Part shown: one piece after another, positions 15,730 to 23,289 of the stretch
Numbering within the stretch: position 1 is the stretch's first letter
Layout: each line of letters opens with the position of its first letter
Assembly: GCA_027074805.1 (NCBI GenBank)
Contig: JALTCK010000056.1
Coordinates: 1 to 31,695, forward strand
Length of the DNA: 31,695 nt
From: Thermococcus sp.
GTDB taxonomy: Archaea; Methanobacteriota_B; Thermococci; Thermococcales; Thermococcaceae
Reading direction: 5' to 3'
Translations under genes and position numbers: made by a program
The notes under the pieces: generated by a model
Database searches by the model: none
Told to the model about the DNA's origin: nothing
Seen by the model: the letters and a program-made list of their open reading frames with translations, nothing else

Positions 15730-17676
15730 TTGATCAGAAGGGAAAGTTCTGTCGATGAGATTCTCAGGGAAATCAGGGAGGTTATATCCCAGATGGTTCC
15801 GCCCTCTGCGAGGATAACAGATGTCGAGTTCGAGGGACCGGAACTGGTCATCTATGTAAGGAACCCTGAGGCAATAATGCAGGATGGGGATCTTATAAGA
15901 AACCTCGCCAAGGTTCTGAAGAAGAGGATAAGTGTTCGACCAGATCCTGACGTCCTTATGCCCCCAGAAAATGCAGAGGAGCTCATCAAGGAGCTTGTGC
16001 CCAAGGAGGCTGAAATAACCAACATAAGCTTTGATCCATCTGTCGGTGAGGTTCTGATAGAGGCCAAGAAGCCCGGCCTCGTCATCGGGAAGAACGGGGA
16101 GACTCTCCGCCTTATAACTCAGAAGGTTCGCTGGGCTCCCCGCGTCATAAGGACGCCACCGCTCCAGAGCCAGACGATTTACTCGATAAGGCAGATACTC
16201 CAGCTAGAGAGCAAGGACAGGAGGAAGTTCCTGCGCCAAGTAGGGAGGAACATCTATCGTAAGCCTGAAGTGAAAAGTGAGTGGATAAGGATAACCGGTC
16301 TCGGGGGCTTCCGGGAGGTTGGTAGGAGCTCCCTTCTCGTTCAGACAAACGAGAGCTACGTTCTGGTGGACTTCGGCGTCAACATAGCGGCCATGCGCGA
16401 TCCAAAGAAGGCCTTCCCCCACTTCGACGCCCCCGAGTTCCGCTACGTCCTCAACGAGGGCATCCTCGACGCCATAATAATCACCCACGCCCACCTCGAC
16501 CACAGTGGCATGCTCCCATACCTCTTCCGCTACAAGCTCTTCGACGGGCCGATATACACGACGCCGCCGACGAGGGATTTGATGGTTCTCCTCCAGCAGG
16601 ACTTCATAGAGATACAGAAGATGAACGGCGTCGAGCCCCTCTACCGGCCGAAGGACATCAAGGAGGTCATAAAGCACACCATCACGCTAGACTACGGTGA
16701 GGTTCGTGATATTTCCCCCGACATGCGCCTCACCCTTCACAACGCCGGTCACATACTCGGCTCGTCGATAGTCCACCTCCACATAGGCAACGGGCTCCAC
16801 AACATAGCCATAACGGGCGACTTCAAGTTTATCCCGACGAGGCTCTTCGAGCCGGCAGTGAGCAGGTTCCCGCGCCTCGAGACCCTCGTCATGGAGTCCA
16901 CCTACGGTGGAAGCAACGACTACCAGATGCCGCGTGAGGAGGCCGAGAAGCGCCTGATAGAGGTCATCCACGAGACGATAAGGCGGGGTGGAAAGGTGCT
17001 CATCCCGGCGATGGCCGTCGGTAGGGCTCAGGAGATAATGATGGTCCTTGAGGAATATGCGCGGATTGGAGGTATAGAGGTCCCGATTTACCTCGATGGA
17101 ATGATATGGGAGGCTACCGCAATCCACACGGCTTATCCTGAGTACCTCAGCAGGCACCTCCGCGAGCAGATATTCCACGAGGGTTACAACCCCTTCCTTA
17201 ACCCGATATTCAAGAGTGTCGCTAACAGCCGCGAGAGGCAGGATATCATAGACAGCGGCGAACCGGCCATAATCATAGCCACCTCCGGCATGCTCGTGGG
17301 CGGGCCCAGTGTTGAGTACTTCAAGCAGCTAGCCTCTGACCCCAAGAATAGCATAGTCTTTGTGAGCTATCAAGCAGAGGGAACCTTGGGAAGGCAGATC
17401 CAGCGTGGACTCAGGGAGATACCGCTCATCGGAGAGGACGGCAGGACGGAGGTGATCCCAGTCAATATGGAGGTCCACACCATAGACGGTTTCTCGGGTC
17501 ACGCCGACAGGAGGGAGCTCATCAGCTACATCGCTAGGCTCAGGCCCAGGCCTGAGAGAGTCATAACGGTCCACGGAGAGGCCCACAAGTGCCTCGACCT
17601 CTCAACCAGCATACACAAGAAGTTCAGCCTCTCGACGAGGGCCCCCAACAATCTAGATGCGATAAGGCTGAAGTGA
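15730..17676 (+). CDS. fttA: Transcription termination factor FttA (aCPSF1)
   Basis: A 648-residue protein with two N-terminal KH domains (about 1-145, with the GxxG loop in VIGKNGET at 118-125), a metallo-beta-lactamase domain with HAHLDH at 253-258, the zinc-ligand histidine in NAGHILGSSI, and a beta-CASP insertion ending in SGHADRREL. This archaeal CPSF73 homolog cleaves nascent RNA at U-rich sites and releases RNA polymerase. The start is TTG at 15730 with GAGGTGGTGAAA before it; the reading from 15670 overlaps psmB and is wrong. The product length equals that expected for Thermococcus FttA. The next gene starts within its stop codon. Confidence 0.95.
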   Translation: MIRRESSVDEILREIREVISQMVPPSARITDVEFEGPELVIYVRNPEAIMQDGDLIRNLAKVLKKRISVRPDPDVLMPPENAEELIKELVPKEAEITNISFDPSVGEVLIEAKKPGLVIGKNGETLRLITQKVRWAPRVIRTPPLQSQTIYSIRQILQLESKDRRKFLRQVGRNIYRKPEVKSEWIRITGLGGFREVGRSSLLVQTNESYVLVDFGVNIAAMRDPKKAFPHFDAPEFRYVLNEGILDAIIITHAHLDHSGMLPYLFRYKLFDGPIYTTPPTRDLMVLLQQDFIEIQKMNGVEPLYRPKDIKEVIKHTITLDYGEVRDISPDMRLTLHNAGHILGSSIVHLHIGNGLHNIAITGDFKFIPTRLFEPAVSRFPRLETLVMESTYGGSNDYQMPREEAEKRLIEVIHETIRRGGKVLIPAMAVGRAQEIMMVLEEYARIGGIEVPIYLDGMIWEATAIHTAYPEYLSRHLREQIFHEGYNPFLNPIFKSVANSRERQDIIDSGEPAIIIATSGMLVGGPSVEYFKQLASDPKNSIVFVSYQAEGTLGRQIQRGLREIPLIGEDGRTEVIPVNMEVHTIDGFSGHADRRELISYIARLRPRPERVITVHGEAHKCLDLSTSIHKKFSLSTRAPNNLDAIRLK

Positions 17677-19016
17677 TGGCCATGGAGGTTCGCTGTCCTT
17701 CCTGCGGGATGGTATACTCCTCCATTATTCCTCCCCTTTGTTCTTGTGGCCAGAGGCTTGAGATAGCTTATGAGTATGAGGAAATTGATGTCTCAAAATG
17801 GGGCCGAAGGAAGCCTGGAGTATGGAGGTATTCCGAGCTTCTTCCTTCAGTAAGGGAGAGGATAACACTCTACGAAGGTGGCACCCCTCTAATTAAATCA
17901 AAGCTTGGAGAGGAGCTTGGACTTGCTCTTTATCTCAAGGACGAGACCCGTAACCCAACAGGCTCTTTTAGAGACAGACTAGCCACAGTGGCGGTGTCCT
18001 ATGCTCTTCCATATGCCGAGAACGGTTTTGTGATCGCGAGCAACGGAAACGGGGCGGCTGCCCTGGCGGCATACGCTTCCAAGGCCGGTAGGGAAGCATA
18101 TGTGGTGGTTCCGAAGCTCATAGAGAGTGGCAAACTTGCCCAGATAGTGGCCCTTGGGGCGAAAGTTATACGCTACGGTCAGACGGTTGACGAGGGGATA
18201 GGCTATGCGGAAGGACTCGCCGAGGGAAAGGACCTCTACAACGTAACCCCTGAGAGCAACATCATTGGACTTGAAGGTCAGAAGACAATAGCCTTCGAGC
18301 TCTGGGAGGAGTTGAGGCCCACCCATGTAGTGGTACCAACTGGGAGCGGTAGCAACATCTACAGCATCTACAAGGGTTTTCTCGAGCTGAAGAGGATAGG
18401 CCTCCTTGATGAGATCCCAAAGCTTATAGCAGTCCAGGCTGAGAAGTGCTCCCCGATAGCGAGTGAGGTGCTTGGCGTGGAACCGAGAGCAGAGCCGACA
18501 AAGGCACTCGCCCTTTATGTCAAAAGCCCCCTGATGAAGGAGCTGGCGGTGGAAGCCATCACCGAGAGTGGGGGAACGGCGGTTTTGGTTGGAGAGGACG
18601 AGCTAGATCTTGGGCAGAAGCTCCTGGCCAGGGAGGGGATATTCGCCGAGTACGCCTCGTCGGTCGTCGTTCCTGCCATCATGGAGCTCGCTGAGGAGAG
18701 GTACTTTGAGAAGGACGACACGATAGCCGTTGTGATCACGAGCTCCGGGCTTAAGGGACAGTACTCTGAGAGCAGGGAGAAGTTCGCAATCGGCGGAACT
18801 AAGCTGGAAATATTGAGGATGCTGAAGGAGAAGACGATGTACGGCTACGAGATATGGGAGGCTCTCGAAAGGCCGATGAAGTATCAGGCGGTCTACCAGC
18901 ACCTGCGCGAGCTGGAGAGCATGGGCCTGATCGAGGAGGCAAAGCGGAAGGGTAGGAGGGTGTATTACACGCTCACTCAGAGGGGCCTTAACCTCTTGGA
19001 GAGTCTCCATAAGTGA
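17676..19016 (+). CDS. Threonine-synthase-like PLP-fold protein lacking the PLP lysine, fused to a PadR-like winged helix
   Basis: A 446-residue protein in three parts. Residues 7-24 form a zinc ribbon (CPSCG...CSCG). Residues 60-360 are a fold-type II PLP-enzyme domain of the threonine synthase family: LKDETRNPTGSFRDR (87-101), SNGNGAAALAAYA (122-134) and the phosphate loop VPTGSGSNIYS (220-230). The residue that should be the PLP lysine is R99 (AGA at 17970-17972). Residues 373-446 are a PadR-type winged helix (LEILRMLKEKTMYGYEIWEAL, here split, then YQHLRELESMGLIEE and RRVYYTLTQRG). The likely role is a ligand-responsive regulator rather than an enzyme; that is inference. ATG overlaps the fttA TGA by one base (TGATG); ATG 17682 is an alternative. 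Confidence 0.85.
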   Translation: MAMEVRCPSCGMVYSSIIPPLCSCGQRLEIAYEYEEIDVSKWGRRKPGVWRYSELLPSVRERITLYEGGTPLIKSKLGEELGLALYLKDETRNPTGSFRDRLATVAVSYALPYAENGFVIASNGNGAAALAAYASKAGREAYVVVPKLIESGKLAQIVALGAKVIRYGQTVDEGIGYAEGLAEGKDLYNVTPESNIIGLEGQKTIAFELWEELRPTHVVVPTGSGSNIYSIYKGFLELKRIGLLDEIPKLIAVQAEKCSPIASEVLGVEPRAEPTKALALYVKSPLMKELAVEAITESGGTAVLVGEDELDLGQKLLAREGIFAEYASSVVVPAIMELAEERYFEKDDTIAVVITSSGLKGQYSESREKFAIGGTKLEILRMLKEKTMYGYEIWEALERPMKYQAVYQHLRELESMGLIEEAKRKGRRVYYTLTQRGLNLLESLHK

Positions 19017-19076
19017 TGGCTGAAATCTCCGAAAGTTTTTAAAGCACATTTTAAGACCTACCGGTAGGTGAAAGAG

Positions 19077-19445
19077 GTGAAACTGGCTATCGAGCACAAA
19101 TTCTCACTTACTGTATATGCATGGGGACTGATAACTGGTATCATAAGCGGAGTACTGGCTGTGAAGTTCACGGGGGGCTGGGTTGTAGGCCTTCTGATGT
19201 ACCTGTTCATTGACAAGTTCGTAATGGCTGTTGTGAAGGAACTCCCGGCAGATGTTCCGGACGAGAGGTCTATACTCAAGAAGGGCTTCTGGGGTTGGGC
19301 GATGTTCTGGTTGTACTTCACAATGCTCTCCTACTCACTCCTGATACACTTTAGTCCGGTGTGCTACTCCAACCAAAGCCTCCTCTATCAGATGATGCAG
19401 AGTGGGAATACGAGCGTTCACTGTGTTGTTAACTTCACGGGGTGA
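19077..19445 (+). CDS. Three-helix membrane protein, unknown (possibly EMC6-like)
   Basis: A 122-residue protein with three hydrophobic segments (about 9-32, 34-54, 72-95) joined by a short polar loop (KELPADVPDERS), and a cysteine- and asparagine-rich tail. The three-helix plan and the FWGWAMFWLYFTMLSYSLL helix remind me of archaeal EMC6-like insertase subunits, but this is a weak resemblance. The GTG at 19077 fits AGGTGA at 19066-19071; the GTG at 19068 lies in that site. TATA is TTTTTAAAG at 19035-19043. rpiA starts 4 bp after its stop, so the two form an operon. Confidence 0.6.
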   Translation: MKLAIEHKFSLTVYAWGLITGIISGVLAVKFTGGWVVGLLMYLFIDKFVMAVVKELPADVPDERSILKKGFWGWAMFWLYFTMLSYSLLIHFSPVCYSNQSLLYQMMQSGNTSVHCVVNFTG

Positions 19446-19449
19446 TTTC

Positions 19450-20133
19450 ATGGAGGAGCTCAAGAAGGGCGTTGCGAGAAATGCATTGGAGTTCATTGAG
19501 GATGACATGGTAGTTGGCCTTGGCACGGGGTCCACCACGGCCTATTTCATCCAATACCTTGGGAAGCTCATAATGGAGGGAGAGCTTGAAGATATCTACG
19601 GCGTCCCGACCTCTTATCAGTCGAGACTACTCGCTATAGAGAACGGAATTCCCGTAGTTAGCATCGATGAGGTGGACGCTATAGACATAGCGGTTGATGG
19701 AGCTGATGAGGTGGATCCTCAACTCAACCTCATAAAAGGTCGCGGCGCGGCTCTTACCATGGAGAAGATAATCGAGTACCGCGCCGGAACCTTTCTCGTG
19801 CTCGTGGACGAGAGCAAGCTAGTTGAGAGGCTTGGTCAGAAGATGCCGGTGCCGATAGAGGTCATCCCTGCCGCATGGAGGGCGATAGCCGAGGAGATAG
19901 AGGTATTCAACGCCGAGGCGGAGCTCAGGATGGCGAGCAAGAAGGACGGCCCAGTGATAACGGACAACGGCAACTTCATACTCGACGCTAGGTTCCACCG
20001 CATCGAGGACCCGCTCGACCTCGAGGTAGAACTCAACAACATACCTGGAGTCGTTGAGAACGGCATCTTCGCGGACATAGCGGACATTGTATTAGTAGGC
20101 ACTAATGAAGGCGTCAAGAGGCTGGAGCGCTGA
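19450..20133 (+). CDS. rpiA: Ribose-5-phosphate isomerase A
   Basis: A 227-residue RpiA, which interconverts ribose 5-phosphate and ribulose 5-phosphate; in Thermococcales this joins the ribulose-monophosphate route to nucleotide synthesis. All signature motifs are present: GLGTGSTTAYF (phosphate loop), DGADEVDP (catalytic aspartate region), KGRGAAL, VDESKLV (catalytic lysine region). The ATG at 19450 follows GGGGTGATTTC. Length equals the usual size. The transcript runs directly into a cluster of hairpins that starts at its stop codon. Confidence 0.96.
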   Translation: MEELKKGVARNALEFIEDDMVVGLGTGSTTAYFIQYLGKLIMEGELEDIYGVPTSYQSRLLAIENGIPVVSIDEVDAIDIAVDGADEVDPQLNLIKGRGAALTMEKIIEYRAGTFLVLVDESKLVERLGQKMPVPIEVIPAAWRAIAEEIEVFNAEAELRMASKKDGPVITDNGNFILDARFHRIEDPLDLEVELNNIPGVVENGIFADIADIVLVGTNEGVKRLER

Positions 20134-20921
20134 AGCTTTTCAGCAGCCTTTGGAAAAGGCTGGCGAACTATCTTTCTCTGTGAGAGAACAAATAACGCCC
20201 TCCTGGCGTTTTCCTTGTGAAACACTTAGAGGAGCAAGCGAGTAAAAAAGCTCCCGAAATTCGAATCTTACAGAGTAGACACCTCATTTTCCGCCTTCCG
20301 TCAAAGACATTTGAATGGAGGTGAAAGTGGCGCTGAAGCTTTTGGAAAAAGCTTCACCAAAAAGTTTTGACCATTTTACTGCCCCTTTTGCACTTGTGTG
20401 CTTTAAATAGAGAGTTAAGATGTGGGGTTCCATCAAAAACGTTGAATTTGCAGTGTTTCACTTTTCAAACGGCGTCCGAAGGACGCCAAAATAAAGGTGA
20501 AACTGGGTGGAGGCCTCATCTAGTAAGTAACCCCACAACCTAGAACTGTAATTAACCGAGCACACAAAAAACCTTCGGCATTCTGGGCAGTAAGAACTAT
20601 TTGACCAAATTTTTTCCCAGCAAGCTTTGCTCGGCAAAGCTTGACCAAAATGATCTTTCTACTGGAGTAGGACAACTAGAGTGGGGTTTCTCTAGGAGTA
20701 TTGGGCAATTGGTCTAAGAACACTCACGATGAGCTCGTCATTCGGGGGTTTATTCTTCCTTTGACGCCTTTCGGGCGTCTTTTTAAAGCAAACCCCGTTT
20801 AAAGAACGTTTTAAGGGAAGTTCCCTCTTAAAGACTGACATCCTGAGATGGAAATCCGAGTTAGAGAAGGCTTGGGAAACAGTCAATGATATTCCGCCAG
20901 CGCTTTCGCCAGAAAGGGCTG
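20130..20921. repeat. Non-coding region packed with short hairpins
   Basis: About 790 bp without a credible gene between rpiA and tRNA-Leu. Inverted repeats with 3-8 nt loops: 20130-20143 (CTGAA/TTCAG), 20144-20162 (8 bp, loop GGA), 20174-20188 (TTCTCT/AGAGAA), 20194-20210 (AACGCC/GGCGTT), 20334-20356 (10 bp, loop GGA), 20471-20487 (GGCGTCC/GGACGCC, loop GAA), 20621-20643 (10 bp, loop TCG), 20676-20695 (CTAGAG/CTCTAG), 20763-20779 (GACGCC/GGCGTC, then T5), 20811-20833 (bulged), and 20900-20921 (one mismatch). GCGCTGAAGCTTTT occurs twice (about 20127 and 20331) and TTGACCAAA flanks the 20621 hairpin. Likely a nest of dispersed hairpin elements or structured RNA; nature unknown. Confidence 0.6.
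20421..20537 (+). other. Nested stem structure, candidate structured RNA
   Basis: TGTGGGGTT (20421-20429) pairs perfectly with AACCCCACA (20529-20537). Inside lies GTTTCACTTTT (20455-20465) pairing with AAAGGTGAAAC (20493-20503) over 11 bp with one G-U, which in turn encloses the 7-bp hairpin GGCGTCCGAAGGACGCC (20471-20487). A TATA-like TTTAAATA at 20402-20409 would start transcription near 20430, so the 5' strand of the outer helix may or may not be transcribed. GTGGGGTT also occurs at 20681-20688, giving AACCCCAC a second possible partner. Confidence 0.4.
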
Positions 20922-20924
20922 TAA

Positions 20925-21012
20925 TGGTGCGGGGGCGGGGATTTGAACCCCGGAACCCCTGCGGGAGTGGATCTTGAGTCCACCGCCTTTGACCAGGCTC
21001 GGCAACCCCCGC
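20925..21012 (-). tRNA. tRNA-Leu (anticodon CAA)
   Basis: The minus strand folds as a class II tRNA: acceptor GCGGGGG/CCCCCGC, D-arm with GAGCCTGGTC, anticodon stem GTGGA/TCCAC with loop CTCAAGA (anticodon CAA, reading UUG), long variable arm CCCGCAGGGG, T-arm GGGGTTCAAATCCCC, discriminator A and encoded CCA (20925-20927). No intron. Its own TATA box TTTATAA lies at 21047-21053 with the predicted start about 12 nt before the mature 5' end. The 3' end faces the hairpin-rich region, but no second copy of the tRNA end, as an att site would give, is seen there. Confidence 0.95.
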
Positions 21013-21046
21013 ATGGAGGGCTCGAGAACAATAAATTCCGGCGAGC

Positions 21047-21053
21047 TTATAAA
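21047..21053 (-). promoter_or_regulatory. tRNA-Leu TATA box
   Basis: TTTATAA on the minus strand, preceded by A/T-rich sequence, lies about 35 nt before the mature tRNA 5' end, so transcription would start near 21024 with a short 5' leader for RNase P to remove. It sits between the upp stop (21080) and the tRNA, making the tRNA independent of upp. Confidence 0.6.
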
Positions 21054-21079
21054 TTTAACGTGGTTTTTCAAAAAAGAAC

Positions 21080-21748
21080 TCAGGGTTTTATGGGTGCTCC
21101 AAAGGCTCTATCTCCAGCATCTCCGAGGCCGGGCAGGATATAACCGTGGTCATTGAGTTCTCTATCTATTGCGGCCACGAACATCTCGACGTCCGGGTGG
21201 GCCTTTTTTATTCTGCTTATTCCCTCTGGAGCCGCGAGAACACCGACTATAACGTAGCGCTTGGCCTTTCCGTACTTCTTGACCTCATTGAGAACTTTGA
21301 TGAGCGTCGAGCCGGTCGCTATCATCGGGTCGGCAACAATCACGGTATCTTCCGTCTTTATTTGAGGTACTTTGACGTACTTCATCTCTATATCGAACTT
21401 CGGGGCCTTTCCTCGCGATGCGGAAACGATGCCAACGCGCGCGTGGTCGAGAACCTTGATGAGACCCTCCATCAGCGGTATTGCTGCACGGAGGACGGTT
21501 ATTATAACAACATTGCGTCTATCCTTTATTAGAACCCCCTCTGTCTCTTCCAGTGGTGTCTTAATAGGAACCCTCTCAGTTTCCATAGTTTTTGTTATTT
21601 CATATGCCATGTACCTCCCCAGTTTGACGAGGCCTTTCCTGAAGGGTATCGGTCCCGTTCTTTCATCGCGAAGCTCCGTCAGGATTTCCATAATAAAGGG
21701 GCTGTCCTCAAAAGAGTAAACACCTTTCCATCTTCTGTCCATTTTCAT
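21080..21748 (-). CDS. upp: Uracil phosphoribosyltransferase
   Basis: A 222-residue type I phosphoribosyltransferase that salvages uracil with PRPP to UMP. The PRPP-binding loop is VIVADPMIATGSTLIKV (about 137-153), the flexible catalytic region follows TVLRAAIPLMEG, and the C-terminal uracil loop is GYILPGLGDAGDRAFG (about 203-218). GGTGAG precedes the first ATG with 3 nt spacing. Full length for the archaeal enzyme. It lies 33 bp downstream of the MATE gene stop on the same strand and probably has its own promoter. Confidence 0.96.
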   Translation of the reverse strand: MKMDRRWKGVYSFEDSPFIMEILTELRDERTGPIPFRKGLVKLGRYMAYEITKTMETERVPIKTPLEETEGVLIKDRRNVVIITVLRAAIPLMEGLIKVLDHARVGIVSASRGKAPKFDIEMKYVKVPQIKTEDTVIVADPMIATGSTLIKVLNEVKKYGKAKRYVIVGVLAAPEGISRIKKAHPDVEMFVAAIDRELNDHGYILPGLGDAGDRAFGAPIKP

Positions 21749-21781
21749 GGTCTCACCGTATCCCCTTATATGGAGGATTTA

Positions 21782-23251
21782 TTAGCCTTCCGTTTGATAA
21801 CTCGTTTCTCCGTTCTCCTTATTTTTTGTCTCTTTTTCGATTATTCTCTTCATCCAGCTTCCGCGCAGGAACCAGGCTAGTGCTATAAGTGCCCCGATGA
21901 AATTGCTCATCCCCATACCAAAGAAGACGCCCCTGCTCGTGAAATCAAAGAGCTGAGCAAGGGGTATTGTCAGGCCCAGGAGGGTGATCGATCCCACGTA
22001 TCCAAAAGCGTAACTCAGGGGGATCCTCAGGCCCCATAGCCTTATTATGCCTAGCATCATGCTTTTTTTTGTATGGCCTGCAGAGCTGAACGTCCTGTTG
22101 ACTACGATGAAAATACCGTTGAAGAACGGGACGGATACTAGGAAGTATTCGAGGACAATTTTACTCTCCTCTATGACTTTTGGGTCGTTGAGGAACACTT
22201 TAAAGATGGGCACGCGGAAGATTCCAATGATTAGGACTGCGAGGCTCGCTATGGTGAAGTTAACGAGCATGGTCCTCTCCGCTATCCTTTTAGCTCTCTC
22301 ATAGTTCTCGGCCCCCACATTTTGGGCTATCATGGTCCCCATTGCCATGCTGATGCCGCGGGAGATGCTCGTGAGGAAGTTGACAAGCCTGGTAGTTATG
22401 ACATAGGCCGCGTAAGTCACATCGCCGAATCCCATGATGATTCGTGTCAGAACTACGAAGCCGAAGCTGTTGGCGGACTGTCCGACGCTTGAAGGAAGAC
22501 CCACTCTAAAGAGCCTGCCGTAGAACTCGAGGTCTGGCTTTAGGCTGGATAAGTTGAGTTTAAGGGCGACTTTACCGCTGAACATTAGGTAAAATCCAGT
22601 TACTGCACCCACAGCGTTTGCAGTTACCGTAGCGATTGCAGCACCGGCAACCCCGAGCTTTGGGAAGGGCTCAATGCCGAAGATCAGGAGGGGATCGAGG
22701 AGTATGTTGAGGAAGACCGTAACGAGAGTTATCTTCATTGGGGTTTTGGTGTCTCCAGCCGCTCTCATTAGCGCCGAGAAGGCCATGTAGGTGAAGGCAA
22801 AGGGGACACCGAGAAAGATAATGGTTGCGTATGTCTTTGCATAGGGATATAGTGTTTCGGTGACTTTCATAAATCGAAGGGCATATGGGAGTATAAGGAC
22901 GCTTATTATTGCCGTCAGGGTTGCGAAGAACAGCATGAGAGAGTAAAGCGCCCCAGCTGAACGACTCGCTTTTTTGAACTCTCCTGCGCCTATGTACTGC
23001 CCCACGAAGGCGAAGCCAGCTGTGGCAAAGCCCATGCCTAGGGCCATGAGAGTGCCTATTATCGGCCAGGTAATTCCCGGTGCCGACAGGGCTTCCCTTC
23101 CGAGTTTGCCCAACCAGAAGGTGTCAGTTATGTTGTAAACTACTTGGACTATGTTGTTTACTATCAAAGGACCTGCCAGCGCTAGAAGGGTCCTCTCTAT
23201 CGGCCCGTTGAGTATCTCTTCCCTCATCTCCTGAATCCTTTTGCCCTTCAT
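21782..23251 (-). CDS. MATE family efflux transporter (first of two)
   Basis: A 489-residue MATE/NorM-type antiporter with about 12 membrane helices in two homologous halves; the family exports cationic drugs and metabolites using H+ or Na+. Typical segments: ALAGPLIVNNIVQVVYNITD, GVAGAAIATVTANAVG, MAMGTMIAQNVGA. The ligand in vivo is unknown. A TATA box at 23281-23288 places the transcript start only a few nt before the ATG at 23251, so the mRNA is nearly leaderless. It is a close paralog of the adjacent MATE gene, and the two share sequence between TATA box and start codon. Confidence 0.93.
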   Translation of the reverse strand: MKGKRIQEMREEILNGPIERTLLALAGPLIVNNIVQVVYNITDTFWLGKLGREALSAPGITWPIIGTLMALGMGFATAGFAFVGQYIGAGEFKKASRSAGALYSLMLFFATLTAIISVLILPYALRFMKVTETLYPYAKTYATIIFLGVPFAFTYMAFSALMRAAGDTKTPMKITLVTVFLNILLDPLLIFGIEPFPKLGVAGAAIATVTANAVGAVTGFYLMFSGKVALKLNLSSLKPDLEFYGRLFRVGLPSSVGQSANSFGFVVLTRIIMGFGDVTYAAYVITTRLVNFLTSISRGISMAMGTMIAQNVGAENYERAKRIAERTMLVNFTIASLAVLIIGIFRVPIFKVFLNDPKVIEESKIVLEYFLVSVPFFNGIFIVVNRTFSSAGHTKKSMMLGIIRLWGLRIPLSYAFGYVGSITLLGLTIPLAQLFDFTSRGVFFGMGMSNFIGALIALAWFLRGSWMKRIIEKETKNKENGETSYQTEG

Positions 23252-23257
23252 CCTCGA

Positions 23258-23288
23258 TCAGACCGCAATCGAAGCGGTGATATATAAA
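23258..23288 (-). promoter_or_regulatory. Promoter of the first MATE gene with conserved downstream element
   Basis: The minus-strand TATA box TTTATATA (23281-23288) is followed, 7 nt on, by TTCGATTGC (plus strand GCAATCGAA, 23265-23273) and then by the pattern nnTCT. The same TTCGATTGC with the same 7-nt spacing to its TATA box occurs before the second MATE gene. The element covers the predicted transcript start, where a repressor site would act. Confidence 0.5.
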
Positions 23289-23289
23289 G

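Noticed and set aside
20327..20410. A 27-codon reading frame starting GTG after a strong GGAGGTG site, product MALKLLEKASPKSFDHF...
   Set aside because: Its 5' half is the 10-bp hairpin itself and the composition looks like translated repeat; no promoter or homology support. It may be a chance frame, so not listed as a gene.
20194..20779. The GACGCC/AACGCC hairpins as ordinary terminators
   Set aside because: Only the one at 20763-20779 has a proper T-run after it on the plus strand; the others are followed by mixed sequence, so a simple terminator reading does not explain the set.
20692..20886. A 64-residue minus-strand frame in the hairpin-rich region
   Set aside because: It runs through the GACGCC hairpin and AT-rich repeats, has no ribosome binding site, and the product has low-complexity basic stretches without domain features.
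20925..21012. tRNA-Leu as integration site of a mobile element covering 20134-20924
   Set aside because: No integrase fragment and no second copy of the tRNA 3' half in the region; only the location is suggestive.
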